From Bacteroidota bacterium (GTDB lineage: Bacteria > Bacteroidota > Bacteroidia > Chitinophagales > Chitinophagaceae), in the NCBI GenBank assembly GCA_018267965.1, contig JAFDXK010000001.1:744001-808000 (forward strand): a stretch of DNA of 64,000 nucleotides, written 5' to 3'. The notes below the pieces were generated by a model. The model was given only the letters and a program-made list of their open reading frames with translations. It searched no databases and was not told the DNA's origin. Shown here in pieces: positions 1 through 7,982 of this stretch (position 1 is its first letter; every line of letters starts with the position of its first letter). The translations under genes were made by a program, and so were the position numbers.

Positions 1-498
1 AATGTTTATGTAACCCGCTAACTGTGTGCCACGGATTTGACCCGTTGTGATATTGATGAAACCTGCACCCTGCAAACCGTTAATACTACCGTGCGTAATA
101 TTGGCAAAGCCAGCTAATTGTGCACCTCTTACACTGCCGCTGATATTCATAAACCCTGCTGCTTGCATGCCACGTGTTTGCAACCTGATGATGTTCATAA
201 ACCCACCGGCTGCCACACCACGCACACTTCCTCCGATATGATTTGAAACCCCAGATGCTATCAAGCCTTTGGCATTGCCGTATACTATATTGCTGATGCC
301 CGATGCGCAAAATGCATTCTCATTAGCGGATACACCAACCAATGCATGTGTTGAAAAATTGTTGCTATAATCACGTGCGTATAAACCGTGTGTACTGATG
401 GGATAACACAAGCCTATATGAAAATTTGATGTGTACTGATATTGCGCCCGTGCTGTAAATGATAAGAATAATACTGTTATACTTAAAAAGCGTTTCAT
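1..498 (-). CDS. Secreted GxQxAGxxN repeat protein, 3' end cut by window edge
   Basis: This gene starts at the ATG complementary to 496-498 and stays open to base 1, so 166 codons are visible and the C-terminus lies outside the window. The N-terminus is a clear Sec signal peptide ending in TARAQ. From about residue 70 the protein is built of roughly 20-residue units such as GVAAGGFMNI, GMQAAGFMNI, GAQLAGFANI and GLQGAGFINI. The same repeat occurs in the next gene upstream (564-2357), whose family NCBI calls LA_2272-type surface repeat proteins. It lacks that gene's N-terminal STN domain, so it is a shorter paralogue and the last visible member of the sigma/anti-sigma gene group. A surface or outer-membrane location is inferred from the signal peptide and the paralogue; its function is unknown. 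Confidence 0.8.
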   Translation of the reverse strand, partial: MKRFLSITVLFLSFTARAQYQYTSNFHIGLCYPISTHGLYARDYSNNFSTHALVGVSANENAFCASGISNIVYGNAKGLIASGVSNHIGGSVRGVAAGGFMNIIRLQTRGMQAAGFMNISGSVRGAQLAGFANITHGSINGLQGAGFINITTGQIRGTQLAGYINI

Positions 499-563
499 TG
501 TTTAATACTGTTTGCAAGTATGACAATGAACAGTGTTTTTACCCCTATGCTTTTTGTGTGAAA

Positions 564-2357
564 TTAGAAGATAGTTATGCCTGCATGCCAGCCTACCCAG
601 CTATACCAGTTTTTAAATGGTTCTGAATACAGCACACCATTATGCTGAACATCTTTTTTGTATCGTTCAGGAAAATTAGTTTGCTCGCTGTAGTAGAAGT
701 TGTAAGACGGGCCAACATTTACAGACAGCCATTTGAAAATATTGTAGTTGATATTCAGGTTGCACCTGATGAGCCAGTTAGCTGTTGTTGTATCGCCGGT
801 GTAAACAAAATGCCCTGTAATTTCGGGAGACACTGATATACGTTTGTATGCATTTATTTCTGCCCCGAATCCATATCCGAAAGACAGTATCTGGTTTTTA
901 TCTCCGGGATTAAAACCAGCCGATACTACATTGTATAATTTTTTATTACCGATTTTAGCAGCTAACCCCAAGCTTGCAACTTCGTCAGTATAGATATGCA
1001 TTTTGTGATAACCATGCCATACAAAATTTAATAATCCAACAGCTACACCGTCAGAGGAGTCTGCAACGTTGATTAACCCTACCTGCACCCCTTTCAGATG
1101 TCCTGCATAATTAAAGATGCCTGCCTGGGTTCCTTTCATATTTTTACGTGTCATGTTTGCAATGCCTGCTACCTGAACGCCATCTGTGTTTCCTGATGCG
1201 ACATTAATAATGCCTGTTGCCTGCACACCTTCAAGGTTATGCGTATAGTTGATTTCGCCCGATGCCTGCACACCTTTTGAATCTCCTTTCGACAGGTTAG
1301 CCACACCTGCAGCCTGCAAGCCATCCGTATTTCCCCATACGTGATTGTAAACGCCCGCTACTTGTATGCCACCTTCACTACTGTTTACAAAATTGCATAC
1401 ACCTGCAAACTGCCAGCCATTAGATGCTTTCAATACCTGGTTATATAATCCGGCAATCTGCACACCTGTAACACTACCACCAGTCATGTTAAACAAGCCG
1501 CCTATCTGCAAGTACTTTACGTCTTTCTTTACAATGTTGAACAATCCTCCCAACTCAAAACCATTCACACCTGCGGTGTAGCCACCCAATAGATTGAATG
1601 AAAATTTATTGATGACCTGAGCGCCCATTTTACCATGTGTACCCACGCCCGGTATGATGGAACCCTGGTAAGGTTTGTCAACAAAGAACTTGCTCAGGTT
1701 GATACTCTGCATACGTTGCTTGGACGATAATAGAAATTTACCAAACCATCTTTTCTCTACTTCTGTACGTTGTCTGATGACAACAGAGTCTAATTGCACA
1801 GGTTGGGGAATGATGGGTACTGTAAGCTCTTTATTGGTTTCTGCAACTACAACTGTTGTGTCGTAGTATAATGATTTGCTTACATAGAGTGTGACAGGCT
1901 TATTGGGGTCTTTTACCTTTAATTTAAAATAGCCATTCTCATTTGTCATGGTGCTGATAAGTTGGTTCTTATCATACACTGTGGCATACATCACATTCTC
2001 TCCGGTTAGCCCGTCTTTGATATATCCTGTAGCATACCAATATGCCCCTGCTGCAAATTGAATGATGATATGTGATTCCGTTTCCTTGAATTCGTAGCTG
2101 TTATCAAACAGTTGGTTCAATACTTGTTTTACAGGTTTGTCCTTTACGCTCAGTGAAACCACGTTTTGCTCTGCTACCGTATTACTGTTATAAGAAAAAT
2201 AGAAATTGCCCTGCCTGCTGATGAGCTTTAATACATCGCCCAGAGGTTTGTTATTTACGGATAAACTGATGCGCTTATTCAGCAAGCCTTCTGAAAAACC
2301 TGCTGAATAAATACACAATAATGTTATGGTCAATGATAGCTTATATAAATGGTGCAT
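564..2357 (-). CDS. STN-domain outer-membrane repeat protein, probable partner of the FecR/ECF sigma pair
   Basis: This 597-residue protein has an N-terminal signal peptide. An STN (secretin/TonB N-terminal) domain spans about residues 28-100 and a carboxypeptidase-regulatory-like beta domain about 107-175. About eleven repeats of roughly 20 residues follow at 245-450 (GVQIAGLYN, GLQAAGVAN, GVQVAGIAN). The C-terminal third is rich in alternating hydrophobic and aromatic strands and ends in Phe, as outer-membrane beta-barrels do. It lies 9 bp downstream of fecR in the same direction. In Fec-type surface signalling the STN domain of a TonB-dependent receptor contacts FecR; here STN is attached to a repeat/barrel protein with no plug or TonB receptor barrel. 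A signalling role with FecR is inferred from this arrangement. The ligand is unknown. Confidence 0.8.
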   Translation of the reverse strand: MHHLYKLSLTITLLCIYSAGFSEGLLNKRISLSVNNKPLGDVLKLISRQGNFYFSYNSNTVAEQNVVSLSVKDKPVKQVLNQLFDNSYEFKETESHIIIQFAAGAYWYATGYIKDGLTGENVMYATVYDKNQLISTMTNENGYFKLKVKDPNKPVTLYVSKSLYYDTTVVVAETNKELTVPIIPQPVQLDSVVIRQRTEVEKRWFGKFLLSSKQRMQSINLSKFFVDKPYQGSIIPGVGTHGKMGAQVINKFSFNLLGGYTAGVNGFELGGLFNIVKKDVKYLQIGGLFNMTGGSVTGVQIAGLYNQVLKASNGWQFAGVCNFVNSSEGGIQVAGVYNHVWGNTDGLQAAGVANLSKGDSKGVQASGEINYTHNLEGVQATGIINVASGNTDGVQVAGIANMTRKNMKGTQAGIFNYAGHLKGVQVGLINVADSSDGVAVGLLNFVWHGYHKMHIYTDEVASLGLAAKIGNKKLYNVVSAGFNPGDKNQILSFGYGFGAEINAYKRISVSPEITGHFVYTGDTTTANWLIRCNLNINYNIFKWLSVNVGPSYNFYYSEQTNFPERYKKDVQHNGVLYSEPFKNWYSWVGWHAGITIF

Positions 2358-2366
2358 TAGTTGGGG

Positions 2367-3362
2367 CTAATTCAGTATGATTTGGTCTCCTTTTTTCTCT
2401 ATGGTTATATTAAATGTGCCGCTAATTACCTCCAGTATATCGTCGAGTGATTCATTATGGAACGTAGTAGTGAGCGGTAGGTCTTTTATTTTTTCGTTAT
2501 TGATGATGATGTGAGCATCATAAGCTTCATTTAATACTTCTATCAGGCGATAGAGTGGGGTGCCGTTGCATACAAACTCCTTAGTGCGATAGTAATTATA
2601 TAATTCATCCTCGCTAGCTTCTTTGCTTGGTGCTTCTACATTTTTCTTAACAACACTTTTTTGCTTTGGCTTCAGCTGCACCATTTTAGTTTTCTTCCTT
2701 ACTTCTACAATGCCCGTTTCTACTATTACCTCTGTAACCTCTGCATTGCTTTTTACGTTGAAAGAAGTACCCACCACACGTATGTCAGCTTCGTTGGCAT
2801 GAATAATGAAAGGGTGTATCTTATCCGGCGTTACGTTAAAGAAAGCTTCGCCTTCCAGCTTCACTTCACGCGCTTCGCCATTGAATGTCCTCGGATAGGT
2901 AATGCTTGCATTTTTATTGAGTGTTACTGTTGTTCCGTCAGGTAAGGTTTGCGCTATGATGGCCCCGTTTGCCTGCAATGTAATATCTCTGCCATTGTAC
3001 ATGTAGTAAGCCATCCAGCTGGCGCCTAACAATACCACAAGGGTAGCTGCCACACGCATCCAGTTATTCTTACGTACAGGCATTTCTATTGTTCTGCCTG
3101 TAGGTTTTTCTGTTGTCCGTTGTTTGAAACGTTGCCATACGGCATCTGTGTCTACAGTGCTCACCTTTTCCAGTTTTTTGCTTTCATCCCATATCAACAG
3201 GAAGTGCTGAAACTGTTTTTCGTTGGCTTCGTCTGCAGATAGCCATTGCTCCACATGCAGCCTCTCTTCCGGTGATGCCTCCTGCAAGAGGTACTTCACC
3301 AGCAAGTCGTCTGATATTTGGCTGTTGTTGTTCACTATAAATACATGTTTAGCATTATCCAC
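2367..3362 (-). CDS. fecR: FecR-family anti-sigma factor
   Basis: This 331-residue FecR-type regulator should hold the neighbouring ECF sigma factor inactive until an outer-membrane signal arrives. Residues 1-95 form the cytoplasmic anti-sigma region. A single transmembrane helix lies at about 103-121 (VAATLVVLLGASWMAYY). The periplasmic FecR domain is at about 130-235 (DGTTVTLNKNASITYP and GEAFFNV are typical), and a DUF4974 domain occupies about 260-331, where STN-like contacts are expected. The gene overlaps the end of the sigma gene by 28 bp, so the two are translationally linked, and the STN protein follows 9 bp later. Length and domain order are normal for Bacteroidota. Confidence 0.93.
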   Translation of the reverse strand: MDNAKHVFIVNNNSQISDDLLVKYLLQEASPEERLHVEQWLSADEANEKQFQHFLLIWDESKKLEKVSTVDTDAVWQRFKQRTTEKPTGRTIEMPVRKNNWMRVAATLVVLLGASWMAYYMYNGRDITLQANGAIIAQTLPDGTTVTLNKNASITYPRTFNGEAREVKLEGEAFFNVTPDKIHPFIIHANEADIRVVGTSFNVKSNAEVTEVIVETGIVEVRKKTKMVQLKPKQKSVVKKNVEAPSKEASEDELYNYYRTKEFVCNGTPLYRLIEVLNEAYDAHIIINNEKIKDLPLTTTFHNESLDDILEVISGTFNITIEKKGDQIILN

Positions 3363-3904
3363 AATACCGGCAACAAGTCTGCCAGTTGAACCCTCATTAT
3401 TTTCAGGGCTTTGCCCATCTGGTTTTCTATCGTTTTTACAGACAGCTCCAGCTTATCGGCTATTTCCCTGTACTTCATATTTTCAAACCTGCTCATTTGG
3501 AAGATGGTCCTGCATTGTTCGGGCAATTCATTGAGTGCCTCCTGCAGCCTTCTTTCCATCTCAAGCGTTCTTTTTTCTGTACCACTGCTATCCATCTCAC
3601 TGTTGTTGTGCACGGCAAATGCCCTGTGCGACGCCTTTACTTTTTCATGCTTCAGGTAATTGAGGCTATCATTGTATACTGCCCTGTATAAATAAGCGCC
3701 AATCGACTGCAGCTCTCCTATCTTTTCTTTCTTCTCCCACAGCTTAAAAAATACGTTCTGTACTATTTCTTCTGCCTCGTCCTCGTCCTTAAGTATGGTA
3801 TAAGCATAGGCGTGCAGCTTTTTGAAATGTGTTTTAAACACATCTTCAAAAACAGATTCTGTATTTGCACTTATATATATATTGCTTAAATCGTTGATTT
3901 CCAT
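3335..3904 (-). CDS. ECF RNA polymerase sigma factor (sigma-70 family)
   Basis: This is a 189-residue ECF sigma factor with region 2 at about 20-85 (DEDEAEEIVQNVFFKLWEKK is the characteristic segment) and region 4 helix-turn-helix at about 125-175 (MKYREIADKLELSVKTIE). The reading frame is open back to 3955, but a TATCTTTG -7 element at 3928-3935 lies inside that extension. A transcript from it could not include the upstream ATG, so the start is placed at the ATG complementary to 3902-3904 (MEINDL). Region 1.1 is absent, as in all ECF factors. It is followed by its FecR anti-sigma and the STN protein, and probably transcribes this unit itself. Confidence 0.93.
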   Translation of the reverse strand: MEINDLSNIYISANTESVFEDVFKTHFKKLHAYAYTILKDEDEAEEIVQNVFFKLWEKKEKIGELQSIGAYLYRAVYNDSLNYLKHEKVKASHRAFAVHNNSEMDSSGTEKRTLEMERRLQEALNELPEQCRTIFQMSRFENMKYREIADKLELSVKTIENQMGKALKIMRVQLADLLPVLWIMLNMYL

Positions 3905-3927
3905 TCTTTCAGCAGTATACTTCGGTG

Positions 3928-3935
3928 CAAAGATA
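3928..3935 (-). promoter_or_regulatory. Bacteroidota-type -7 element for the sigma/fecR unit
   Basis: On the minus strand this reads TATCTTTG, an exact match to TAnnTTTG, 23 bases before the chosen ATG. No convincing -33 TTG is seen. Confidence 0.6.
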
Positions 3936-4181
3936 AACGCTTCGGTAGTAGCCATTCTTTATTAAGACACACAAGGTGGTAAATACCCCTATTCGGTTGA
4001 TGAATTATTTTTCATAAAGACATTACACATTATTATATATGTATTTTAATCTATATGATTGTCTGAATATTAATTTTTTAATGAAATAGTTAATAAAACC
4101 CTTGATTTTGTATATGTTGATTGTATATTTATTAGCCATTTAATCTATTTTTAATTACTCCTTAATTGTTTTTTAATCTAA

Positions 4182-5729
4182 ATGTCATTATCACAAATGA
4201 GTAAAAACATTAGGGTAATTCTTTTTATAATATTATTTCCAGTTGGATTATATGCCCATGTTGTACCTGCAGAAGGTGCGATATTGAATTATCGTTTAGC
4301 AGGATTTAAAATACCTGAAAGGAAAGATGCAGCTAAATATGTTTTTCATATAGCGCGCAATCGTGTAACAGATGAAAGTGCGTTGAAGAATGAAGCCTTT
4401 ACTCATACTACTTCTTCCACAAACAACTGTATAGTTCTGTTGCCATCTTTCGGAACAGCATATTGCTGGATGGTGACTTGCTACGATAAAAACGGCAAAG
4501 AGATTTATCAATCGCCGATATATTCTTTCAATACAGGGTCTATATCTTATATCGATACCACTCAGAACGGGCTGCTGGTGATGGCCAAGGCACAGCATCA
4601 TAAGGATTTACTGTTGATGGTAGATCACATGCTGGTGATATATGACCTGAATGGCAAGCCGCTATGGTATATGCCCCAAACACATGAGATAGAAAACAGG
4701 GATGTGGGCATCAGGGATTTTAAAGCTACGGCCGACGGCACATTTACATTCATTACCGATAAAGATGCTTTTGAAGTGAACTATAACGGAGAGGTGATAT
4801 GGAAAGCCCCTAACGATGGCAAGGTAAGCGGAGCCAAAACGGAATGGTATCATCATGAGTTTACAAAACTGAGTAACGGGCATTATATGATTGCCGGCAC
4901 CGAAACCATTGAAAGACGTATACCGGGCAAGCCTTCTGATTATTTTAATGATAATGACACCACGGTAAGAAAGGGCAACGACGGCAATTATTACAAGCAA
5001 ATCATTTGCGGCACGCTGATAGAATATGATGCGGCGGGTAAGGTGGTATGGTCGTGGAGGGTATCAGAGCACCTGGATGATAAAGATTTCTTCTGGCCGA
5101 AGAATGTGTTGGCCGAACCTCACAACGGGAATACACACATGAATAGTTTTGATTTTGACGAGCAGCATAAACTCATTTACATCAGTTTCAAAAAAATAAA
5201 CCAGGTCATTACAATAGCATACCCTTCAGGGAAAATAGTAGACCGTATTGGAGAAACAGGCGCACCAGCAAAAGAGGCCAGCCCCTTCTACGGACAACAT
5301 GCCTGCAAGATGGATAAGCGCACCGGCGACCTGTATGTATTTAATAACAACCACAGCGATATAGAGCCCGTGTATAAATGGCAATACGATGCCGAAGGAT
5401 ATATTACATCGCATGTATTGGTATACAGGCATACACCTCAGCAGGGTGGTGCCTTAAAAAAAGTATGGGATTTTCCCTGCAAATTCTTTAACGACAAAAC
5501 GTTGCCGCAAACTACGCTGCGTGGCGGTAATGTGAATGTGTTGGATGACGGATGCCTGCTGATAAATATGGGCACAACCAATGCTATGGCTATAGTGAGC
5601 AAAAACAAACAAATGGTGTGGGGTGCTATGCCTTACATTACCGATGCCAATAACCAAAAACAGAATATGGAGCCCTACCGTTGCAGTTACCTCAATACAA
5701 AAGACCTGGCTAAGTTTATTTTCAGGTAG
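4182..5729 (+). CDS. Arylsulfotransferase-like (ASST family) exported protein
   Basis: This is a 515-residue exported protein. The signal peptide runs to about residue 28 (GLYAHVVP); the ATG at 4197 is an equally good start. The body resembles the arylsulfate sulfotransferase (ASST/AssT) family, which transfers sulfate between phenolic compounds on a six-bladed propeller with catalytic histidines. Supporting motifs are LSNGHYMIAGTE, NTHMNSFDFDEQH and FYGQHACKMDKRTGDLYVF, each with a conserved-looking histidine. The repeated blade pattern hDxxGKxxW (YDLNGKPLWY, YNGEVIWKAP, YDAAGKVVWSW) supports a propeller. No sulfatase or sulfate-transport gene is adjacent, so the substrate is unknown. It stands alone between an AT-rich leader and the rpsA promoter region. 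Confidence 0.72.
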   Translation: MSLSQMSKNIRVILFIILFPVGLYAHVVPAEGAILNYRLAGFKIPERKDAAKYVFHIARNRVTDESALKNEAFTHTTSSTNNCIVLLPSFGTAYCWMVTCYDKNGKEIYQSPIYSFNTGSISYIDTTQNGLLVMAKAQHHKDLLLMVDHMLVIYDLNGKPLWYMPQTHEIENRDVGIRDFKATADGTFTFITDKDAFEVNYNGEVIWKAPNDGKVSGAKTEWYHHEFTKLSNGHYMIAGTETIERRIPGKPSDYFNDNDTTVRKGNDGNYYKQIICGTLIEYDAAGKVVWSWRVSEHLDDKDFFWPKNVLAEPHNGNTHMNSFDFDEQHKLIYISFKKINQVITIAYPSGKIVDRIGETGAPAKEASPFYGQHACKMDKRTGDLYVFNNNHSDIEPVYKWQYDAEGYITSHVLVYRHTPQQGGALKKVWDFPCKFFNDKTLPQTTLRGGNVNVLDDGCLLINMGTTNAMAIVSKNKQMVWGAMPYITDANNQKQNMEPYRCSYLNTKDLAKFIFR

Positions 5730-5778
5730 AGGAACTAACCTCACCTCCCCAATACCACACCCGCAGCGTTTTTTCTCT

Positions 5779-5829
5779 CGTCATTGCGAGGAAATATCTG
5801 CGAATGCAGATATGGACAAAGCAATGACG
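5779..5829. repeat. REP-like hairpin, family A copy 1
   Basis: A 51-bp inverted repeat. The outer arms CGTCATTGC (5779-5787) and GCAATGACG (5821-5829) pair perfectly. The inner arms ATATCTGC (5794-5801) and GCAGATAT (5806-5813) pair perfectly around the loop GAAT. Its outer arms match copies near 47.8, 48.5 and 48.6 kb, but its inner arms do not. It lies downstream of the sulfotransferase gene. Confidence 0.85.
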
Positions 5830-5981
5830 TAGGAGTAGCAATAACCTGAGCAAGGGAAAAAGCAGTAAAAAGCTACCCCTCCAACCCCATTGATTATCAA
5901 TCAATTACAGCCACAGCCCCCTCCCTCCGAAATAAATATAAAATTCCTGCTATAAAACCTGTTTCTATAAGGGTTTTACCG

Positions 5982-5989
5982 TATCTTTG
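5982..5989 (+). promoter_or_regulatory. -7 element for rpsA
   Basis: TATCTTTG is an exact Bacteroidota -7 match, 22 bases before the TTG start of rpsA. The preceding sequence is T-rich without a clear -33 TTG. Confidence 0.65.
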
Positions 5990-6011
5990 CCGTCCTTAAA
6001 AATTAAATAAA

Positions 6012-7844
6012 TTGGAAGAAAATCAATTAGTTAACCAAACCGGAGCTTTGGCGGACACACAAGGCGGCGCTCACGATGATTTCGATTGGAGCGTAGACAA
6101 ACGCAACGTATCTTCTTACAAAGAAGAAAAACGTGCAGAAATGGATAAAGTGTATGAAAGCACTTTTAAAACCATCGATGAATCGCAACTGTTGCAAGGT
6201 ACTATCGTAGGCCTTACAAAAACAGATGCTATCATCAACATCGGCTTCAAATCAGACGGGCTGGTGTCTCTCAACGAATTCCGCGATATGCAGGATGTAA
6301 AAATCGGCGATGATATCGAGGTAATGGTTGTAGAGAAAGAAGACAAGAATGGTCACCTGCACCTGAGCCGCAAACTGGCGCGTGCAAGCCGTGCTTGGCA
6401 AAAAATCGTTGATTTCTACAAAACGGGCGAAATCGTTACGGGTACTATCACCAGCAAAACTAAAGGTGGTCTTATCGTTGACGTTTACGGACTGGAAACA
6501 TTCTTACCTGGTTCTCAAATCGACGTTAAACCTGTTACTGACTACGATCAGTATGTAGGTAAAACAATGGATTTCAAAGTTGTGAAAATCAACGAAGCTA
6601 TCCGCAACGCAGTGGTATCTCACAAAGCGCTTATCGAAAGTGACATCGAGCAACAACGTAGCGTTATCATCTCTCAGTTGGAAAAAGGACAGGTACTGGA
6701 AGGTACTGTTAAGAATGTTACCGACTTCGGTGCGTTCATCGACCTGGGTGGTGTTGACGGATTGTTGTATATCACAGACATTAGCTGGGGCCGCGTAACG
6801 CATCCTAGCGAAGTGCTGGAAAATGGCCAGAAACTGAACGTGGTTGTTCTTGACTTCGATGACGAGAAAAAACGCATCAGCCTTGGCTTGAAACAATTAA
6901 CTGCTCATCCTTGGGATAGCCTTTCTGACGATATCAAAGAAGGTGCTAAAGTAAAAGGTAAAGTAGTGAACATTGAAGATTACGGTGCATTCTTAGAAAT
7001 CATGCCTGGTGTAGAAGGTTTGGTGCACGTATCTGAAATCACATGGTCTTCTCAGCCTATCAACGCGAAGGAATTCTTCAAGATGGGTGATGAGTACGAA
7101 GCTGTGGTTGTAACACTGGATAAAGCTGAACGCAAAATGAGCTTGTCTATCAAACAACTGACAGAAGACCCATGGGAAACTATCGAAAATAAATACCCTG
7201 TTGATAGCCGTCACAAAGGTACAGTTAAGAACATCACTCCTTACGGTGTGTTTGTAGAACTGGAAAGCGGCATCGGCGGTATGATTCACATCAGCGACCT
7301 GAGCTGGATCAAACGTTATAACCACCCAAGTGAATTCACTAAAGTGGGCGATAGCATTGATGTAGCCATCCTGAGCATCGATAAAGAAAACCGCAAACTG
7401 TCTTTAGGCCACAAACAATTGGAAGAAGACCCTTGGAATACATTTGAAACAATATTCCCTATCGGCAGCGTACACGAAGGTAACGTGACACGTAAAGACG
7501 ATAAAGGTGCTACAGTACAATTACAATACGGTCTTGAAGCTTATGCTCCTGCACGCCACCTGAAAAAAGAAGATGGCAGCAATGTAGAAGTAGATTCAGT
7601 ATTGCCTTTCGTTATCATCGAATTCGATCGCAACGACAAACGCATCATGGTATCTCATACACGCGTTTGGGAACAAGGTAAAATAGAAGAAAAAGAAGCT
7701 GCTAAGAAAGACGCTGCTGCTGAGTCTGAAAAGACTAAGAAAGCAGTTAAGAACATCCAGAGCAAGGTTGAAAAACCAACATTGGGTGACTTAGGCGCTC
7801 TTGCAGAACTGAAAGAGAAAATGAAGAAAGCTGAAGGCGAATAA
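6012..7844 (+). CDS. rpsA: 30S ribosomal protein S1
   Basis: This is a 610-residue protein with six consecutive S1 RNA-binding domains at about 57-125, 139-205, 224-292, 309-379, 396-466 and 482-552. Each carries the usual core, for example VTDFGAFIDLGGVDGLLYI and ITPYGVFVELESGIGGMIHI. S1 binds mRNA on the small ribosomal subunit and helps translation of weakly structured or leader-poor messages. The N-terminal DDFDWSVDKRNVSSY segment is typical of Bacteroidota S1 and lies before the first in-frame ATG. The start is therefore the TTG at 6012 rather than that ATG near codon 46. Two stem-loop terminators follow the gene. Confidence 0.95.
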   Translation: MEENQLVNQTGALADTQGGAHDDFDWSVDKRNVSSYKEEKRAEMDKVYESTFKTIDESQLLQGTIVGLTKTDAIINIGFKSDGLVSLNEFRDMQDVKIGDDIEVMVVEKEDKNGHLHLSRKLARASRAWQKIVDFYKTGEIVTGTITSKTKGGLIVDVYGLETFLPGSQIDVKPVTDYDQYVGKTMDFKVVKINEAIRNAVVSHKALIESDIEQQRSVIISQLEKGQVLEGTVKNVTDFGAFIDLGGVDGLLYITDISWGRVTHPSEVLENGQKLNVVVLDFDDEKKRISLGLKQLTAHPWDSLSDDIKEGAKVKGKVVNIEDYGAFLEIMPGVEGLVHVSEITWSSQPINAKEFFKMGDEYEAVVVTLDKAERKMSLSIKQLTEDPWETIENKYPVDSRHKGTVKNITPYGVFVELESGIGGMIHISDLSWIKRYNHPSEFTKVGDSIDVAILSIDKENRKLSLGHKQLEEDPWNTFETIFPIGSVHEGNVTRKDDKGATVQLQYGLEAYAPARHLKKEDGSNVEVDSVLPFVIIEFDRNDKRIMVSHTRVWEQGKIEEKEAAKKDAAAESEKTKKAVKNIQSKVEKPTLGDLGALAELKEKMKKAEGE

Positions 7845-7872
7845 TTTGTAGTCTCTTAATTTAAGTAATAAG

Positions 7873-7905
7873 GAAGTCCTCCCACATTGGGGGGACTTCT
7901 CTTTT
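7873..7905 (+). terminator. Intrinsic terminator after rpsA
   Basis: The stem AAGTCCTCCC/GGGGGGACTT has an ACATT-type loop and is followed by a T-rich run (CTCTTTT). Confidence 0.75.
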
Positions 7906-7925
7906 ATATCCCTGTAAGTAATAAG

Positions 7926-7952
7926 AAAGCCCCTCATTGAGGGGCTTTGTTT
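7926..7952. terminator. Second, probably bidirectional terminator between rpsA and the convergent gene
   Basis: The stem AAAGCCCCTC/GAGGGGCTTT has a 3-nt loop and T-rich or A-rich flanks. It can also stop transcripts of the convergent gene ending at 7983. Confidence 0.72.
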
Positions 7953-7982
7953 GAATGATCTGTCGGTTTGTGTGTTGTTTGT

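Noticed and set aside
1..310. Short frames on both strands at the left edge
   Set aside because: They are shadows of the truncated repeat protein gene that occupies 1-498 on the minus strand.
5722..5904. A short minus-strand open frame between the sulfotransferase gene and rpsA
   Set aside because: It covers family A copy 1; the low-complexity Leu/Arg run reflects the repeat.
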